Shown: piece by piece, positions 12,125 through 23,459 of the stretch
Layout: each line of letters begins with the position of its first letter
Position numbering within the stretch: position 1 is the first letter of the stretch
Assembly (NCBI GenBank): GCA_030760725.1
Contig: JASWHV010000017.1
Coordinates: 11,324,959-11,388,958 of the forward strand
DNA: 64,000 nucleotides
Reading direction: 5' to 3'
Origin: Neostapfia colusana
Lineage: Eukaryota; Streptophyta; Magnoliopsida; Poales; Poaceae
Notes under the pieces: model-generated
What the model was told of the DNA's origin: nothing
Databases searched by the model: none
What the model saw: the letters and a program-made list of their open reading frames with translations, nothing else
Made by a program: the position numbers and the translations under genes

Positions 12125-12189
12125 TCATATACCCGGTAAAGTTTCCCAACTTTGCTTTTCCTTTGAAATCTCGGGACAAGATTCTTTTT

Positions 12190-12198
12190 AAGGGGGGA
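12190..12198 (+). other. Polypurine tract
   Basis: AAGGGGGGA lies immediately before the TG of the 3' LTR, the expected place for plus-strand priming. Confidence 0.9.
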
Positions 12199-15100
12199 TG
12201 TAAAATCCCCAAAAAGTGGTAGCAAGAAATTTTCAGCTCATGTACACTTAGGAAAAATGAGGGGAATTAAAACTTTGAATTATAACGGTGTAGGTTCAAA
12301 GTGAGGATTCAAACTTCCCAAAATCTTCCAAACATGGAGATCTAAATTCATAACTTGGATCTTCATAATCTAAATATTCACCCTTCCAAATTTCAGCTCA
12401 TTTGGAGGAGTTTCAATATTTGTTTGGGATTAAAAGGAGGAGCCCTCTAATCTAAATTTCAAATTCAGTTTCAAACTCCAATTCCTTCAATTTGTAAATT
12501 TGGTTCCACAAATGTGTTCTTCACATTTGAATTAGCAGCCATGCCAAAAATCAAAAACTTTGGAGTTGGTTTACTATGTTTTTGGAACAACACAAAATGG
12601 AGAATTCAAATTCCTTTTAAAATTCAAATAACCAAACCCAATTCAAACCTCACACTCGAATTCAAAGTATTTTAATTCAGTAAGTTTAAACCATGACTTG
12701 GGGTGACAGTATAGCCTTAAATGTTGAGTTGCTGGGGGAGAAATATCAGTGGAAAATTGGATAGGAATTAGGAGTGGTGGGACCCCTTTGTCAGCCACAC
12801 ACAAGTGCTGCCGCCTCCTGTTGCCAGGGTTTGCTCGGCTGGATCACAGCAAGGGGTGCACCGGAGCTGTTTCGCCCTCAGCTATAACTCGCGCCTCAGC
12901 CACTTTCTTTCGCCTAGAACACTGCCGCCGTTTCCTCCCGATCACGCCACAGCCACTGAGCTCGGTTGCTCGAGCGCCAAACAGCGAAGAGCTGCGCCCA
13001 CCAGTGCTCTATCTATCCAGCCGCTCTCCTTTCCTGTCCCGAGCTTGATTGCACCAGAAATTGGCAAAGTAGCCACGGTTCTCGGGTGAACACTGAAAAC
13101 CCGAGAGAGATCACCGTGGACAGCTCACCCCGAGCAAGATCATGCCAAAACAAGTCAGCCCCTCGGTGCATCCTAGACCCCAGCTGCTCGATCCCAAAGC
13201 TCACCCTGGACGTTGATCACAGCAGAAGAATTTCGGTTTTTTCTCCCGGGCGGTACAAACTGACCCCGAGGTAGGAATTTGCCAAATTCTTCGTTAATTC
13301 ATGTTCTTGTTGATTCAAGCTGTGCACAAAGCTTCCTAACTAATTGGCGCACTTCTTCCCTCGATCTTAGACCTAGATATGGGGTATAGAAGGAGAATTT
13401 CCATGTCTGGATCATGGCGCACCATTGGACCACATCGGGCGCACGGTGCCGATAGGGTTACAGCGATCCTCGATCAGTTTAGGCTCAATGCCGAGCTTCT
13501 ACTCCTTCCACTGGTGCTCTAGAGCCCGAGAACCGATCAGTGGAGGGATGAGGATTCCCGACCTCACCGGAGTTTAAAATCCTGATGTCACCAGTGCGCG
13601 GTGGTTTCCGGTGAGCTACGGCCGTCGGCACCCCTCCCAGAGTGTTCAGCACGGTCAATAATGGAGGAGCGGCCAGTTTGGGCCCGGGAGATGGCCGGGA
13701 AAGCCCTTCCCACCAACCTCGTCGGAGCAGCGCCGTGGGCTCCTCTGTTTGGCGCGAGGAAGAAGAGAGCTGATGGGTGGGGCCCACAGACAGAATTTAA
13801 ACATTTTCAGATTTTTCTAATACAGTTCAAACTTTGGAGACCCATAACTTTGTGTAGAAAACTCCAAAAAGGGTGGGACCAATTTTATTGGAATCTTTCG
13901 GAGGAGTACTTCACAGAGGAGCAATTTTCTTGCTATGAAAATGCCCAGAAATTTCTGTAGAATTGTTTTTGGTAAATCCTTTAGGGATTTATTATAGGAG
14001 CAATTTTTTACGAAATATTCCCAAATTTGGGCAGCTAATCCTTTTCATAGTTACTGATCTCCAGTAAAAATTTGGGCTTCATTGGATTTCATTTGCTAGG
14101 CTAAACTGCCTTCTCAAGTTCGGCCTTTATTTGAAAATTCCAGTTTAAACAGAAACTATTTCAGAACTCCTGTTCAACTTCAAAAATTCATATCTCTCTG
14201 CTGGTAGCTCCAAAAATGGTGAAACAAATTTTGTTAGAACCACGGAGACTTACCCTAACCAGTTATTCTACTTTTAGCTATGTCAAAGCTCCTGATTTGG
14301 GCTCAAAATTTAGAGAAGCCTTGTGCTTGTGGGAATTTTGGAGACCACAATGTGCAATGACATTTCTCCAAATTTTGCTCAGATCATCCTTAGAGAGTCT
14401 AGTATCCACTGTAAAAATCCCAAAGCCAATTAAGGATCCTAAATAGCAGTAGCTATGAATAGATACTTACGCATATATTTTGTTACATTTCATAATAGTG
14501 ACCGAAGTTGAGGACGCACCGAAGTCCTTGGACGTCCTCCCATCAGAAGCTGACTTCCCATTTAACTCGCAACCAGGCAAGCCCTGGTGTGCACTTAAGT
14601 ACCTTTTATAAATTTTTTCATTTGTATCACTTATGTCTAGGTTGAAATGTATGCATCAGAGTAAGGGTGATTGAAAATCCACTTGCATAGCCTTTTTAAC
14701 GTAGTTTACAAACTCGACGAGTAGAGAATGCCATGCTAATATTTAGGATCTCGGTAGAAGTCGAGTGGTTGGAACCTACTCGCGAGATAGTACTTATCAC
14801 ACGGAATGAGAAGAGGTAGAAAATGGCTTGAGTTGTGAAAATGGGACCCGGCAGGGGGATAGGATGCAATGAGCAGAGGTCTCACGTGTGTAGCCCTGTT
14901 AACGTCGGTTGAGGACCGTACGTGTGCGGCCCTGCTGGACAAGTATCGAACAGTACCGGATGCAAACTTGCATTTGGGAACCAGAAAACCGATGTAATTG
15001 GTTAACCTGGGTGTCGAGGCTTACCCAACCGTAAATAGGAGTGGGTTGAGGGTAGCAAGGTATAAATCTGTCGGTGGGCACAGTCACGCTCTACGCGGCG

Positions 15101-15994
15101 ACCTCATGCCCGTTACGGATGGACCGGTTCGGCATTTGGGTTGCCTTTGAAAGGTTGTTGCATACAACAGAGTAGGAAGGGGTGTGGAATCACGCTTCTG
15201 AAAGTGGGTGTATGCAACTTGTTATCCGGGTGTGTCTTGATTGTAACCACTGTCCCTCGCGGTTATTTGAGTACCCGCTTGTTCACTACGCTGTGACGTA
15301 GTAAGAAGTAAATTAATCCAACTAAATATGCTGCATTGAATTATAAATGACTAGAAACCTTGTATGCTGTAGTTATAGAGCTAATTAAGTTTATATTCCA
15401 CTTTGGGCATCATCACATCGGAGGAAAGTGTTTCTTGTTTGATTGTGGACTTTCGATGTGAGGGCTGCCTAAGGCTTATTAAACTGTTGCTATAAAACTG
15501 AAAGTAAGGATCAACATGTAGACGTGTCTTTATTGCAAATTCATTTTTCCTATCTTACACATCCTTGCATGTAGAGTTCCATGCCTAGCGTTGTCGGTTA
15601 AGCCTTGCTGAGCCATCGTGCTCACGATTGTAATATTTTGAGCTGTGTGCAGGTGAGAGTTATGAGGAAGGTTCCGAGGATGAGGCGATGCCCCCGTCGG
15701 GGTACACGGCCGAGCTAGAGCCCTGCACACCGCCGTGATCTCCGGTTCCATGCTGCTAGTGTGTAGCATCCCCGGGCTGGACAGCTGCACTTTTGCGTAG
15801 ATAGGAGTAGAGAGTGGCTATGTATATACTTCCGCTGTATCGTTAAGCTTTTGTAAAAAGACTTCTGCTGTTTTATATCAAATAAAAGTTTGTATGTTGT
15901 TCTTTAATCTTTTCGTGTGTGCTGTTGGGTGCCGCATCGCACGGCACCACCCTATGCGATCCTGGAGTGGACGAACCAAGGGGTGGTCCCCACA
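12199..15994 (+). repeat. 3' LTR of the Tekay-like element (3,796 bp)
   Basis: Starts TGTAAAATCCCC and ends GGTCCCCACA. It is collinear with the 5' LTR and 92 bp shorter overall. The main difference is loss of an ~80-bp block after 12815; the 5' copy has similar GCCGCCTC and GCCACCTC octamers at the block's ends, suggesting a slippage deletion. It keeps a few dozen bases near its start that the 5' copy lacks. Confidence 0.95.
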
Positions 15995-16129
15995 AGTGCA
16001 CGCCAGTGCTGATATATTATCTTAATATTTAATCAATAAAAGAAGCTCATGCTCAGTCCGAGACATAAAAATTACGGTGTTAATCAGATTAAAATAAACA
16101 AAGTGTCCCTATTAGTTTATAGGTTACCC

Positions 16130-16525
16130 TGATGGAATAAATCTTGTACTCTTGGTCTGTGTGCCCCCTAGTTAGGACAGCATCCCAGTTCTTGTTAGGA
16201 CAACATATTAGTCCTTTGGTAGGACAGCATCTTAGTCCTTGTTAGGACAGCATCTTAGACCAAGAGGATAACATATCAGTCCTTGTTAGGACAGCATATT
16301 AGTCTTCTAGTAGGACAGATTCTTAGACCAAGAGGACAGCATATTAGTCCTTTAGTAGGACAGCATCTTAGACTAGCATCTAGGTATATGCTTGGCTGCC
16401 TCAACTATAAATATGTAACCCCAACCCCTAGGTTGGGCATGGCATTGTGTGTGGAATGAAACAAGAAAAATTTCTCAACTCTTAGTGTCATCCTCTCCAT
16501 GAGAGTAATACTTCAGATACTAACA
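16130..16525 (+). repeat. 5' LTR of the copia element (396 bp)
   Basis: Starts TGATGGAATAAATCTTG and ends CAGATACTAACA. Its first half is built of imperfect repeats of a TTAGTCCTTKGTAGGACAGC-like unit, several copies in tandem. A TATAAATATG stretch at about 16407 is a likely TATA box. The region just after the LTR reads AG and then the primer binding site. Confidence 0.94.
16407..16416 (+). promoter_or_regulatory. Probable LTR TATA box
   Basis: CTATAAATATG lies in the 5' LTR about 118 bp before its end; the 3' LTR has the same motif near 21771. Position and sequence fit an LTR promoter. Confidence 0.6.
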
Positions 16526-16527
16526 AG

Positions 16528-16540
16528 TGGTATCAGAGCC
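16528..16540 (+). other. Primer binding site (initiator Met tRNA type)
   Basis: TGGTATCAGAGCC, two bases after the 5' LTR. Confidence 0.93.
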
Positions 16541-16715
16541 GTTCTATCCTGTAGCCTAGACATCACCTGCTCATCTCCTTCCCACGCCTCTCTTCGTCTT
16601 CAGCCGGCAGCAATAACACCGGTTGTTTCAACTCATTCCTCCTCTTCTGCACAAACGAGCAACAGCTTGTCTGAGACGACCTCTTCCCCACACAGCACTC
16701 CCCCACTAGCACATC

Positions 16716-18050
16716 ATGTCCGAAGGACAGTCTCAGCACTCGGTCGCTTCGAGCACACGGCATCGACAGGAGGCCAAGGTCATCGCGGCAGAAGAACACG
16801 AGCGAGCAACGGCAGAGGCTGCAGCGAGGGCGGCGAGGCTGGCGGCAGCGGAACTGGCAGCGGCAAAGGCGGAAGTAGAAACAGCAGCGGCTGCGGATGC
16901 AGCGCATGCGGCTGCAACAGAAATTGAGGCTCTGCGTGGCGGTAGCGACAGAGGCTCTGATTCTACCGACGGCAGCACCAACGAAGACCTCAGGCTGGTA
17001 AGGGAGGTAGCACGACCACAGACGCCATAGTGGGCAGCCGCGCACCCCCATGAGCACGGCGGCTGCAGCCCAGACGGGCGCGGACGTGTTGGCGATGCTC
17101 CCGGCGGGGGTGGTTGGGTCGACGGAGATCGAGGCATTTACAGGCGGCGCGACTCTCCCTCCCCGAACAGGTACCATGCTCACCACGGGATCCAGGTCAT
17201 TGTTAGGGACGTTGGTCCCAGCGGTGGGTGGCCTACCCTCACCAAGACCAACTGCGTCGAGTGGTCCGCGGTGATGAGGATACGGCTCCAAGTGCGGCAC
17301 ATGTGGGAAGCAGTCCGGTACGGCGACGTCGACTACTACGAGGATCGACAGGCGTTGGATGCTCTCATTGCTGCAGTAACGCCCGAGATGAAGTTCTCGC
17401 TTTCCAATAAGCGGACTGCCAAGGAGGCCTGGGACGCCATTGCTGCGGCACGCATCGGCAGCGACCGCGCGCGCAAGACCACACTGCAGGCACTCCGCAA
17501 GGAGTGGGAGAACCTGACCTTCAAACCAGGTGAGGATGTTGATGACTTTGCTCTCCGTCTCAACACACTACTGCAGAAGATGGTGCAGTTCAGCGACGAC
17601 ACCTACAACGAGGAGAAAGCCGTCGAGAAGCTCTTCCGTTGCATCCCTCAGAAGTACAAGCAGATCGCTCGCTCGATCGAGTCTTTGCTGGACCTATCCA
17701 CGATGTCAATCGAAGAGGCGCTAGGCCGCCTCAAGGTCATCGACAGCGACGAATCTCAGCCTCTCTCGGGGCCTATCACCATCGGCGGGAAGCTACATCT
17801 CACTCGAGGGCAGTGGGAGGTCTGCCAAGGTGACGGGAAGAAGGGGGAGCCCTCCTCCTCGAAAGGCGTTCGCAAGCGCGGCAAGCCAAGCAAGGGGCGC
17901 GGAGGTGCCCAAGCCGGGGCGCAGAGACGTGCCGAGGGTGGCGCCCACGGAGGCTCCCAGGGCGGCGGCGCCGGCAACCGGAAGCCAGCACAAGACGGCA
18001 CCTGTCACAGCTGTGGCAAGCTTGGTCATTGGGCCAGGGAGTCGGCGGCA
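16716..18050 (+). pseudogene. Copia gag (nucleocapsid), broken
   Basis: The ATG at 16716 opens an Ala/Glu-rich, probably helical N-terminus (AAARAARLAAAELAAAKAE) that meets a TAG at 17028-17030. The main gag domain is read from about 17236 (TKTNCVEWSAVMRIRLQV) through KEAWDAIAAARIGSDRARK to LFRCIPQKYKQIARSIESL, as in the UBN2/gag families of copia elements. A Gly/Arg/Lys-rich basic linker follows, then the zinc knuckle CHSCGKLGHWARE. The last Cys of the knuckle is lost to a frameshift near 18051; the reading then continues in another frame into protease. Confidence 0.88.
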
Positions 18051-21000
18051 ACGACACGGCCAGGCCCACGTCGCACAGGTGGAGGAGGAGAAGTCGGCTC
18101 TGCTCCTAGCGCACGCAAGCATCGAGCCACCTCCAGTGGCATCGGCCGCAGCGGCTCTCCTACACATCGATGAGACGAGAGAACACGCCTTTCTCGGTGA
18201 CGGCTCCAGCAATGCCAAGACTGACGGGTGGTGCCTCGACACCGGCGCCACCCATCACATGACTAGTCGACAGGAGTTCTTCAATGAGTTCGACCCCAAT
18301 GTCCGAGGCTCCGTCAAGTTTGGGGACGCCTCTGGTGTGGAGATCAAGGGTGTCGGCTCCGTCACCCTCACCGCCGAGTCTGGTGAGCACAGGCTGCTCG
18401 TCGGAGTCTACTACATCCCCGCGTTGAGGAACTCTATCATCAGCCTGGGCCAGCTGGATGAAAACGGTTCGGGCGTGGAGATCAAGGATGGAGTCATGAG
18501 GATTTGGGATCGCCATCGTCGCCTTCTTGCCAAGGTAACCAGAGGCACCAATCGACTCTACGTCCTTAACGTGCAGGTAGCACAACCTCTGTGCCTTGCT
18601 ACTCGCCAGGATAACGAGGCGTGGCAGTGGCATGAGCGCTTTGGGCACCTTCACTTCAAGGCCCTGGAGAGGCTCAGTGCCAAGGAGATGGTACGGGGCC
18701 TGCCTTGCCTTGACCATGTGGAGCAGTTCTATGATGTCTGCGTAGTGACAAAGCAGAGGTGGCTCCCCTTTCCCCAACACTAGAGCTTCCGAGCCAAGGA
18801 GCGGCTCGACCTCGTGCACGGGGACTTGTGTGGCCCGGTGACACCGGCTACACCGGGAGGACGACGTTACTTTGTGCCGCTTGTCTATGACCTCTCTCGC
18901 TACATGTGGGTGATGGTCCTCGGCAGCAAGGGAGAGGCTGCGAACGCCATCAGGCGCGCGAAGGCCATTGGCGGGGGCATAGTGTGGCCGCAAGCTGCGC
19001 GTGCTGCGCACCGGCAACGGCGGATAATTCACGGCGGCTGAATTCGCGTCGTACTGCACGGATGAGGGTGTTCAGCGCCACTACTCCGCGTCGTACAGCC
19101 CGCAGCAGAACGGCTTCGTTGAGCGATGCAACTAGACGGTTGTGGGGATGGCTCGGGCCCTCCTCAAGCAGAGGGGAATGCCGGCTATCTTCTTGGGAGA
19201 GGCAGTGGTGACGGCGGTCTACATCCTCAACCGCTCGCACACCAAGGCTCTCAACGGCAGGACGCCGTATGAGGCTTGGCACGGGCGCAAGCCGACAGTC
19301 TCTCACATACGGGTCTTCGGCTGCCTCGCGTTCGCCAAGGAGCTTGGCCACATCAGCAAGCTCAACGATAGGAGCACTCTAGGGGTTTTCATCGGCTACA
19401 CGGAGGGCTCGAAGGCCTACCGCATTCTCGACCTAGGAACACAGCGCGTGCGCACGGCATGTGATGTAGTGTTCAATGAAGGGCGAAGCTGGGCATGGGA
19501 CAAGGCAGTAGACGACGGCTCGACTCTGACATATGACAACTTCTTGTCGAGTATGTCTACTTCAAGGGAACTGGGGGAGTAGGCATCTCTTCTCCACCGA
19601 CTCTAGCACCACGCTCCCTAGTCACGACCTCGTCTGCGACGACCTCTCCACCACCACAGCCGACGACCCCACGCACTCCAGCACTGACTGCCATCCCTAC
19701 GGGTACGTCCACTCCGACATCAGTTCGTGTCGAGCACAAACCGGTGGAGTTCGTTACTCCGCTCTCCCACGATGAGGAGCGCATCGACGCGTACCACGAC
19801 GGCGAGCCATTGCGGTATCGTACAATGGAGGATCTTCTCGGTGACTAGTCGGTGCCGGGATTGGTTCCTCGCGATATGGAGGCACAGTTGCATCTTGTGT
19901 GCGACGACGGCAAGCCTCGGTCTTTCACGGAGGCTGAGAGACACGCGGCATGGCGTGCCGCGATGCAGTCGGAGATGGACGCGGTTGAGAACAACCGCAC
20001 CTAGGAGCTTCCTGACCTCCCACATGGTCACCGCGTGATCACCCTTAAGTGGGTGTTCAAGCTGAAGAGGGGTGAAGTCGGCGCCATCGTCAAGCACAAG
20101 ACTCGCTTGGTGGCACGCGGTTTCATGCAACAGGAGGGGATCGACTTTGACGATGCCTTCGCGACCGTGGCGTGGATGGAATCTGTGCGACTCCTCCCTT
20201 GCGCTGGCTTCTCAGAGAGGCTGGCGGGTTCAGCACATGGATGTCAAGTCGGTGTTTCTTAACGGCGATTTAAAGGAGGAGTTCTATGTGCACCAGCCGC
20301 CGGGATTTACGATTACTGGCAAGGAGGGCAAGGTGTTGCGTCTACACAAGGCCCTCTATGGCCTGCGGCAGGCACCAAGGGCGTGGAATGCCAAGTTGGA
20401 CTCCACGCTCAAGGGGATGGGCTTCGAGCAAAGCCCGCACGAGGCGGCCATCTACCGGCGGGGCAATGGAGGAAATGCCCTACTGGAGGGTTTCTACGTC
20501 GACGACTTGGTGATCACCGGCACCAAGGATGCGGAGGTGGCGGCGTTCAAGAAAGCGATGAAAGCCACCTTCCAGATGAGTGACCTAGGATCTCTCTCCT
20601 TCTACCTGGGGATCAAGGTGCACCAGGCCGACTCTAGGATCATGCTTCGACAGATTGCCTACGCCAAGCGCATTGTTGAGCTGGCTGGGCTCACAGACTG
20701 CAACCCAGCTCTCACTCCCATGGAGGGGAGACTGAAGCTGAGCCGCAACAGCATGACGGAGGAGGTGGACGCCACGCAGTATCGACATCTTGTGGGGAGC
20801 CTTCGCTACCTCGCCCATACACGGTCGGACTTGGCATTCTCTGTCGGCTACATCAGTCGGTTCATGCAGCGACCGACGATGGAGCACCAATAGGTTGTGA
20901 ATAGGATCATCCGCTACGTTGCGGGGACTCTCGACCACGGCCTCTACTACCCGAGGTGCCCTGGGGCGGCACACCTTGTCGGGTATAGCGACAGCGACCA

Positions 21001-21466
21001 CGCCGGCGACATCGACACTAGCAAGAGCACGAGCGGGATTCTCTTCTTCCTCGGCAAGTACCTCGTTAGCTAGCAGTCGGTCAAGCAGCAGGTGGTGGCC
21101 CTATCTAGCTGCGAGGCCGAGTACATAGCGGCCTCTACCACTTCGACTCAGGCGCTCTGGCTAGTTCGACTGCTTGGTGATCTCCTCGGCAAATACATCG
21201 GAGCGGTGGAACTCAGTGTGGACAACAAGTCCGCTCTGGCTCTAGCAAAGAACCCCGTCTTTCATGAACGAAGAAAGCACATCCAGGTGAGGTACCACTT
21301 TTTCCGAGGCTGCTTGGAGGAAGGGAGCATCAAGGCGTGCTACATCAACACCAAGGACCAGCTTGCAGACCTGCTCACCAAGCCCCTTGGGAGGATCACA
21401 TTCCTTGAGCTTTGCTCCAGGATCGGGATGGTCCAACTCTCCCACAAGACAATGCACAAGACTTAG
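18051..21466 (+). pseudogene. Copia pol (protease, integrase, RT, RNase H), broken
   Basis: Protease has WCLDTGATHHMT near 18232. The pre-integrase zinc domain is WQWHERFGHLHF..DVCVVTKQRW, with one Cys replaced by Tyr. The integrase core (LVHGDLCGPV; ILNRSHTKALNGRTPYEAWHG) is scrambled by frameshifts between about 18980 and 19140. RT carries MDVKSVFLNGDLKEEFYVHQ, LYGLRQAPRAWN and GFYVDDLVITG, with a frameshift near 20215. RNase H has SDSDHAGDIDTSKSTSG, SSCEAEYIAAS and KHIQVRYHFFR, then DQLADLLTKPLG. In-frame TAG codons lie at 18781, 19133, 19846, 20002, 20891 and 21071 (first bases). The final stop is at 21464-21466. Confidence 0.93.
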
Positions 21467-21473
21467 GGGAGAA
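21465..21473 (+). other. Polypurine tract
   Basis: AGGGGAGAA lies directly before the TG of the 3' LTR. Confidence 0.88.
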
Positions 21474-21891
21474 TGATGAAATAAGTCTTGTACTCTTGGT
21501 CTGTGTGTCCCTAGTTAGGACAGCATCTTAGTCCTTGTTAGGACAACATATTAGTCCTTTGGTAGGACAGTATCTTAGTCCTTATTAGGACAGCATCTTA
21601 GACCAAGAGGACAACATATCAGTCCTTGTTAGGATAGAATATTAGTCATTTGGTAGGACAACATCTTAGACCAAGAGGACATCATCTCAGTCCTTGTTAG
21701 GACAGCATATTAGTCCTTTGGTAGGACAGCATCTTAGACTAGCATCTAGGTATATACTTGGTTGCCTCAGCTATAAATATGTAATCCCAACCCCTAGGTT
21801 GGGCATGGCATTGTGTGTGGAATGAAACAAGAAAAATTTCCCAACTCTTAGTGTCATCCTCTCCATGAGAGTAATACTTCAGATACTAACA
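21474..21891 (+). repeat. 3' LTR of the copia element (418 bp)
   Basis: Starts TGATGAAATAAGTCTTG and ends CAGATACTAACA. It is the same sequence as the 5' LTR with scattered changes and a 22-bp longer total. The difference lies in the tandem GTAGGACAGCATC-type repeat block. Confidence 0.94.
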
Positions 21892-21896
21892 TACCC

Positions 21897-23459
21897 ACCA
21901 CTATCATTAGAAAACCAATAAAGTATATTTAGAAACTTTTGAAATTTGTATATTCTCGTTCAAACAGATCGGAGAAGAATATGGTTCAACCACAATATAA
22001 GTAGGCAATAGTAATATGATTTAAAGCACAAATTATTCACAAGATTGATCAAGTTTGTGTACTGACTGGAGAGGTCCAGTGAGAGTCAAGAGAAGCACAA
22101 AGAGAGCTGGATATTGGGCTAGGGGGCTCGTCAACTGGGTCGCTTGACATTAGATTTGATGGCGGGCTTGGAACATGACTTCCTGCTTGTTATATGCTTG
22201 ATTTGACTTGTTATAGACTTGATTGGAGCTTGGCTCCAATTCTAAATAAGTCAGTTCGAATTTGATTGTAATATCAAATGCATCACAGGCTCCACTCAAG
22301 ATCGGCTCGAGCTTTTATCAAACTCAATCTTAAAGAGAATATTAAAAGAAAGCAATAACTCTTTTTCGTCAACAAAGAATCAAACATAATTAGGATAACA
22401 AACTTAATCTACACTAAGCATCTACGCATTGTTCTTCGAAATGAGAATGTTTAATCAAACTCGGAAAATAGACACTCTCATCTGAAGGGCATTATACGAG
22501 ATACAGACTTCTTTGGAGGCATAATGAAGAATAAAAGTAAATACCTTGTGAAGCAAGCCAATAGCAACAACGGTAGAGTAAAATTAGAAAACCAACGTGA
22601 CCTACCCTCTCTCTCTCTCTCTCTTTATATATAGATGGACGGAGAGGCTTAAGAACTGCGCGGAAAACGTAAAAACCAACGAAAGATTTCAAAAACCATA
22701 GAAATGGAAAACTTCAAAATACCACGATAAAAAATACAGACTCACACTACTAATGTTGAGATCTCAAATCCGTAAGCATTCTTAAGATTGGCAAAGGGTC
22801 TGAAAGCCAAGGCGAAGGGTTGTGAAGGGTCATGAAGGAACGCTAGAATCTAATGGAACCAACCTCGAATAGAAAGGCTTTGCAAACTTCGAAGAAGCCT
22901 ATTAAAGACCAATTAAGGGTTGACAATAATAAGGGCAATCTTGTAATCCTCTCTACAAGAGTAAAATTGTATAATCATATATCCAAACTGACTCTTGAGC
23001 TCTCCTATAAATAGAGGGTAAAGTCACTAGAGCAAATGATGATTTATGAAATAAAATAATAATTCATTATCATTGTCCCATTTCCAATATCCCTCCTCTT
23101 GTTGAAGCTTAGTACCCAGCAATGCCATGCATGCAACATCAATCTCATCATTTCAATATCTAGGCATCCAGCGGCATGCTACTTCTGAGTATTGATAGGA
23201 ATAACAAGCAAAGAAGGCTACAGAGACTAACCTTATGCTAGTTAAGACTGCTCGTATCCACGCGCTCAAGGACCGAGAAGGGGTGTGCACGAGCAGAAAT
23301 CTTCCGCGCCAAGGAGCGAGACGAGAATCGCAAGCTCACGTGCGCGCAAGGAATCGGCGCCGGCGGCGCCACGGTTAGGTGGATTTTGTTTTAGGACGCC
23401 GTGGAATGCCGCAGGTCAACAGCGTCCAGCGGCAACAAGCGGACGCGACGGACACTTAG
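21897..23459. other. Intergenic DNA, no gene recognised
   Basis: AT-rich sequence with a (CT)n run at 22606-22624. A TATAAATAG element at 23006-23014 sits in an LTR-like context, upstream of a stretch ending with AAATAAAATAATAATTC. It could be a degenerate solo LTR, but I could not find matching ends. Frames longer than 60 codons here show no family resemblance. Confidence 0.5.
22606..22624. repeat. (CT)n microsatellite
   Basis: A short uninterrupted CT run, read directly. Confidence 0.9.

Larger units (their letters stand above)
3635..15994 (+). mobile_element. Ty3/gypsy chromovirus-type LTR retrotransposon (Tekay-like), gag-deleted
   Basis: A complete-ended 12.4-kb element: TG..CA long terminal repeats at 3635-7522 and 12199-15994, a perfect AGTGC target duplication (3630-3634 and 15995-15999), an initiator-Met-type primer binding site, a polypurine tract, and pol in the gypsy order protease, RT, RNase H, integrase. 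A chromodomain-like C-terminus after integrase points to a chromovirus; the very long LTRs suit the Tekay/Del lineage. Almost all of gag is missing and pol holds four stops and at least one frameshift, so it cannot move by itself. Confidence 0.95.
16130..21891 (+). mobile_element. Ty1/copia LTR retrotransposon, complete ends, coding decayed
   Basis: A 5.8-kb element with ~0.4-kb LTRs (16130-16525 and 21474-21891, TG..CA) and TACCC target duplications at 16125-16129 and 21892-21896. It has an initiator-Met-type primer binding site, a polypurine tract, and the copia domain order gag, protease, integrase, RT, RNase H. It inserted about 130 bp after the gypsy element. Seven in-frame TAG codons and several frameshifts make it non-autonomous. 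Confidence 0.95.

Noticed and set aside
16563..17300. Long minus-strand frame opposite the copia gag start
   Set aside because: It mirrors the Ala-rich, GC-rich gag leader. It has no domain resemblance, and the sense strand explains the region.
17756..19059. Several long minus-strand frames under copia gag-pol
   Set aside because: They are shadows of a GC-rich coding strand; the sense frame shows clear protease and integrase motifs.
22981..23110. TATAAATAG with LTR-like context, possible solo LTR
   Set aside because: No paired ends or target duplication found; kept only as a note in the intergenic entry.
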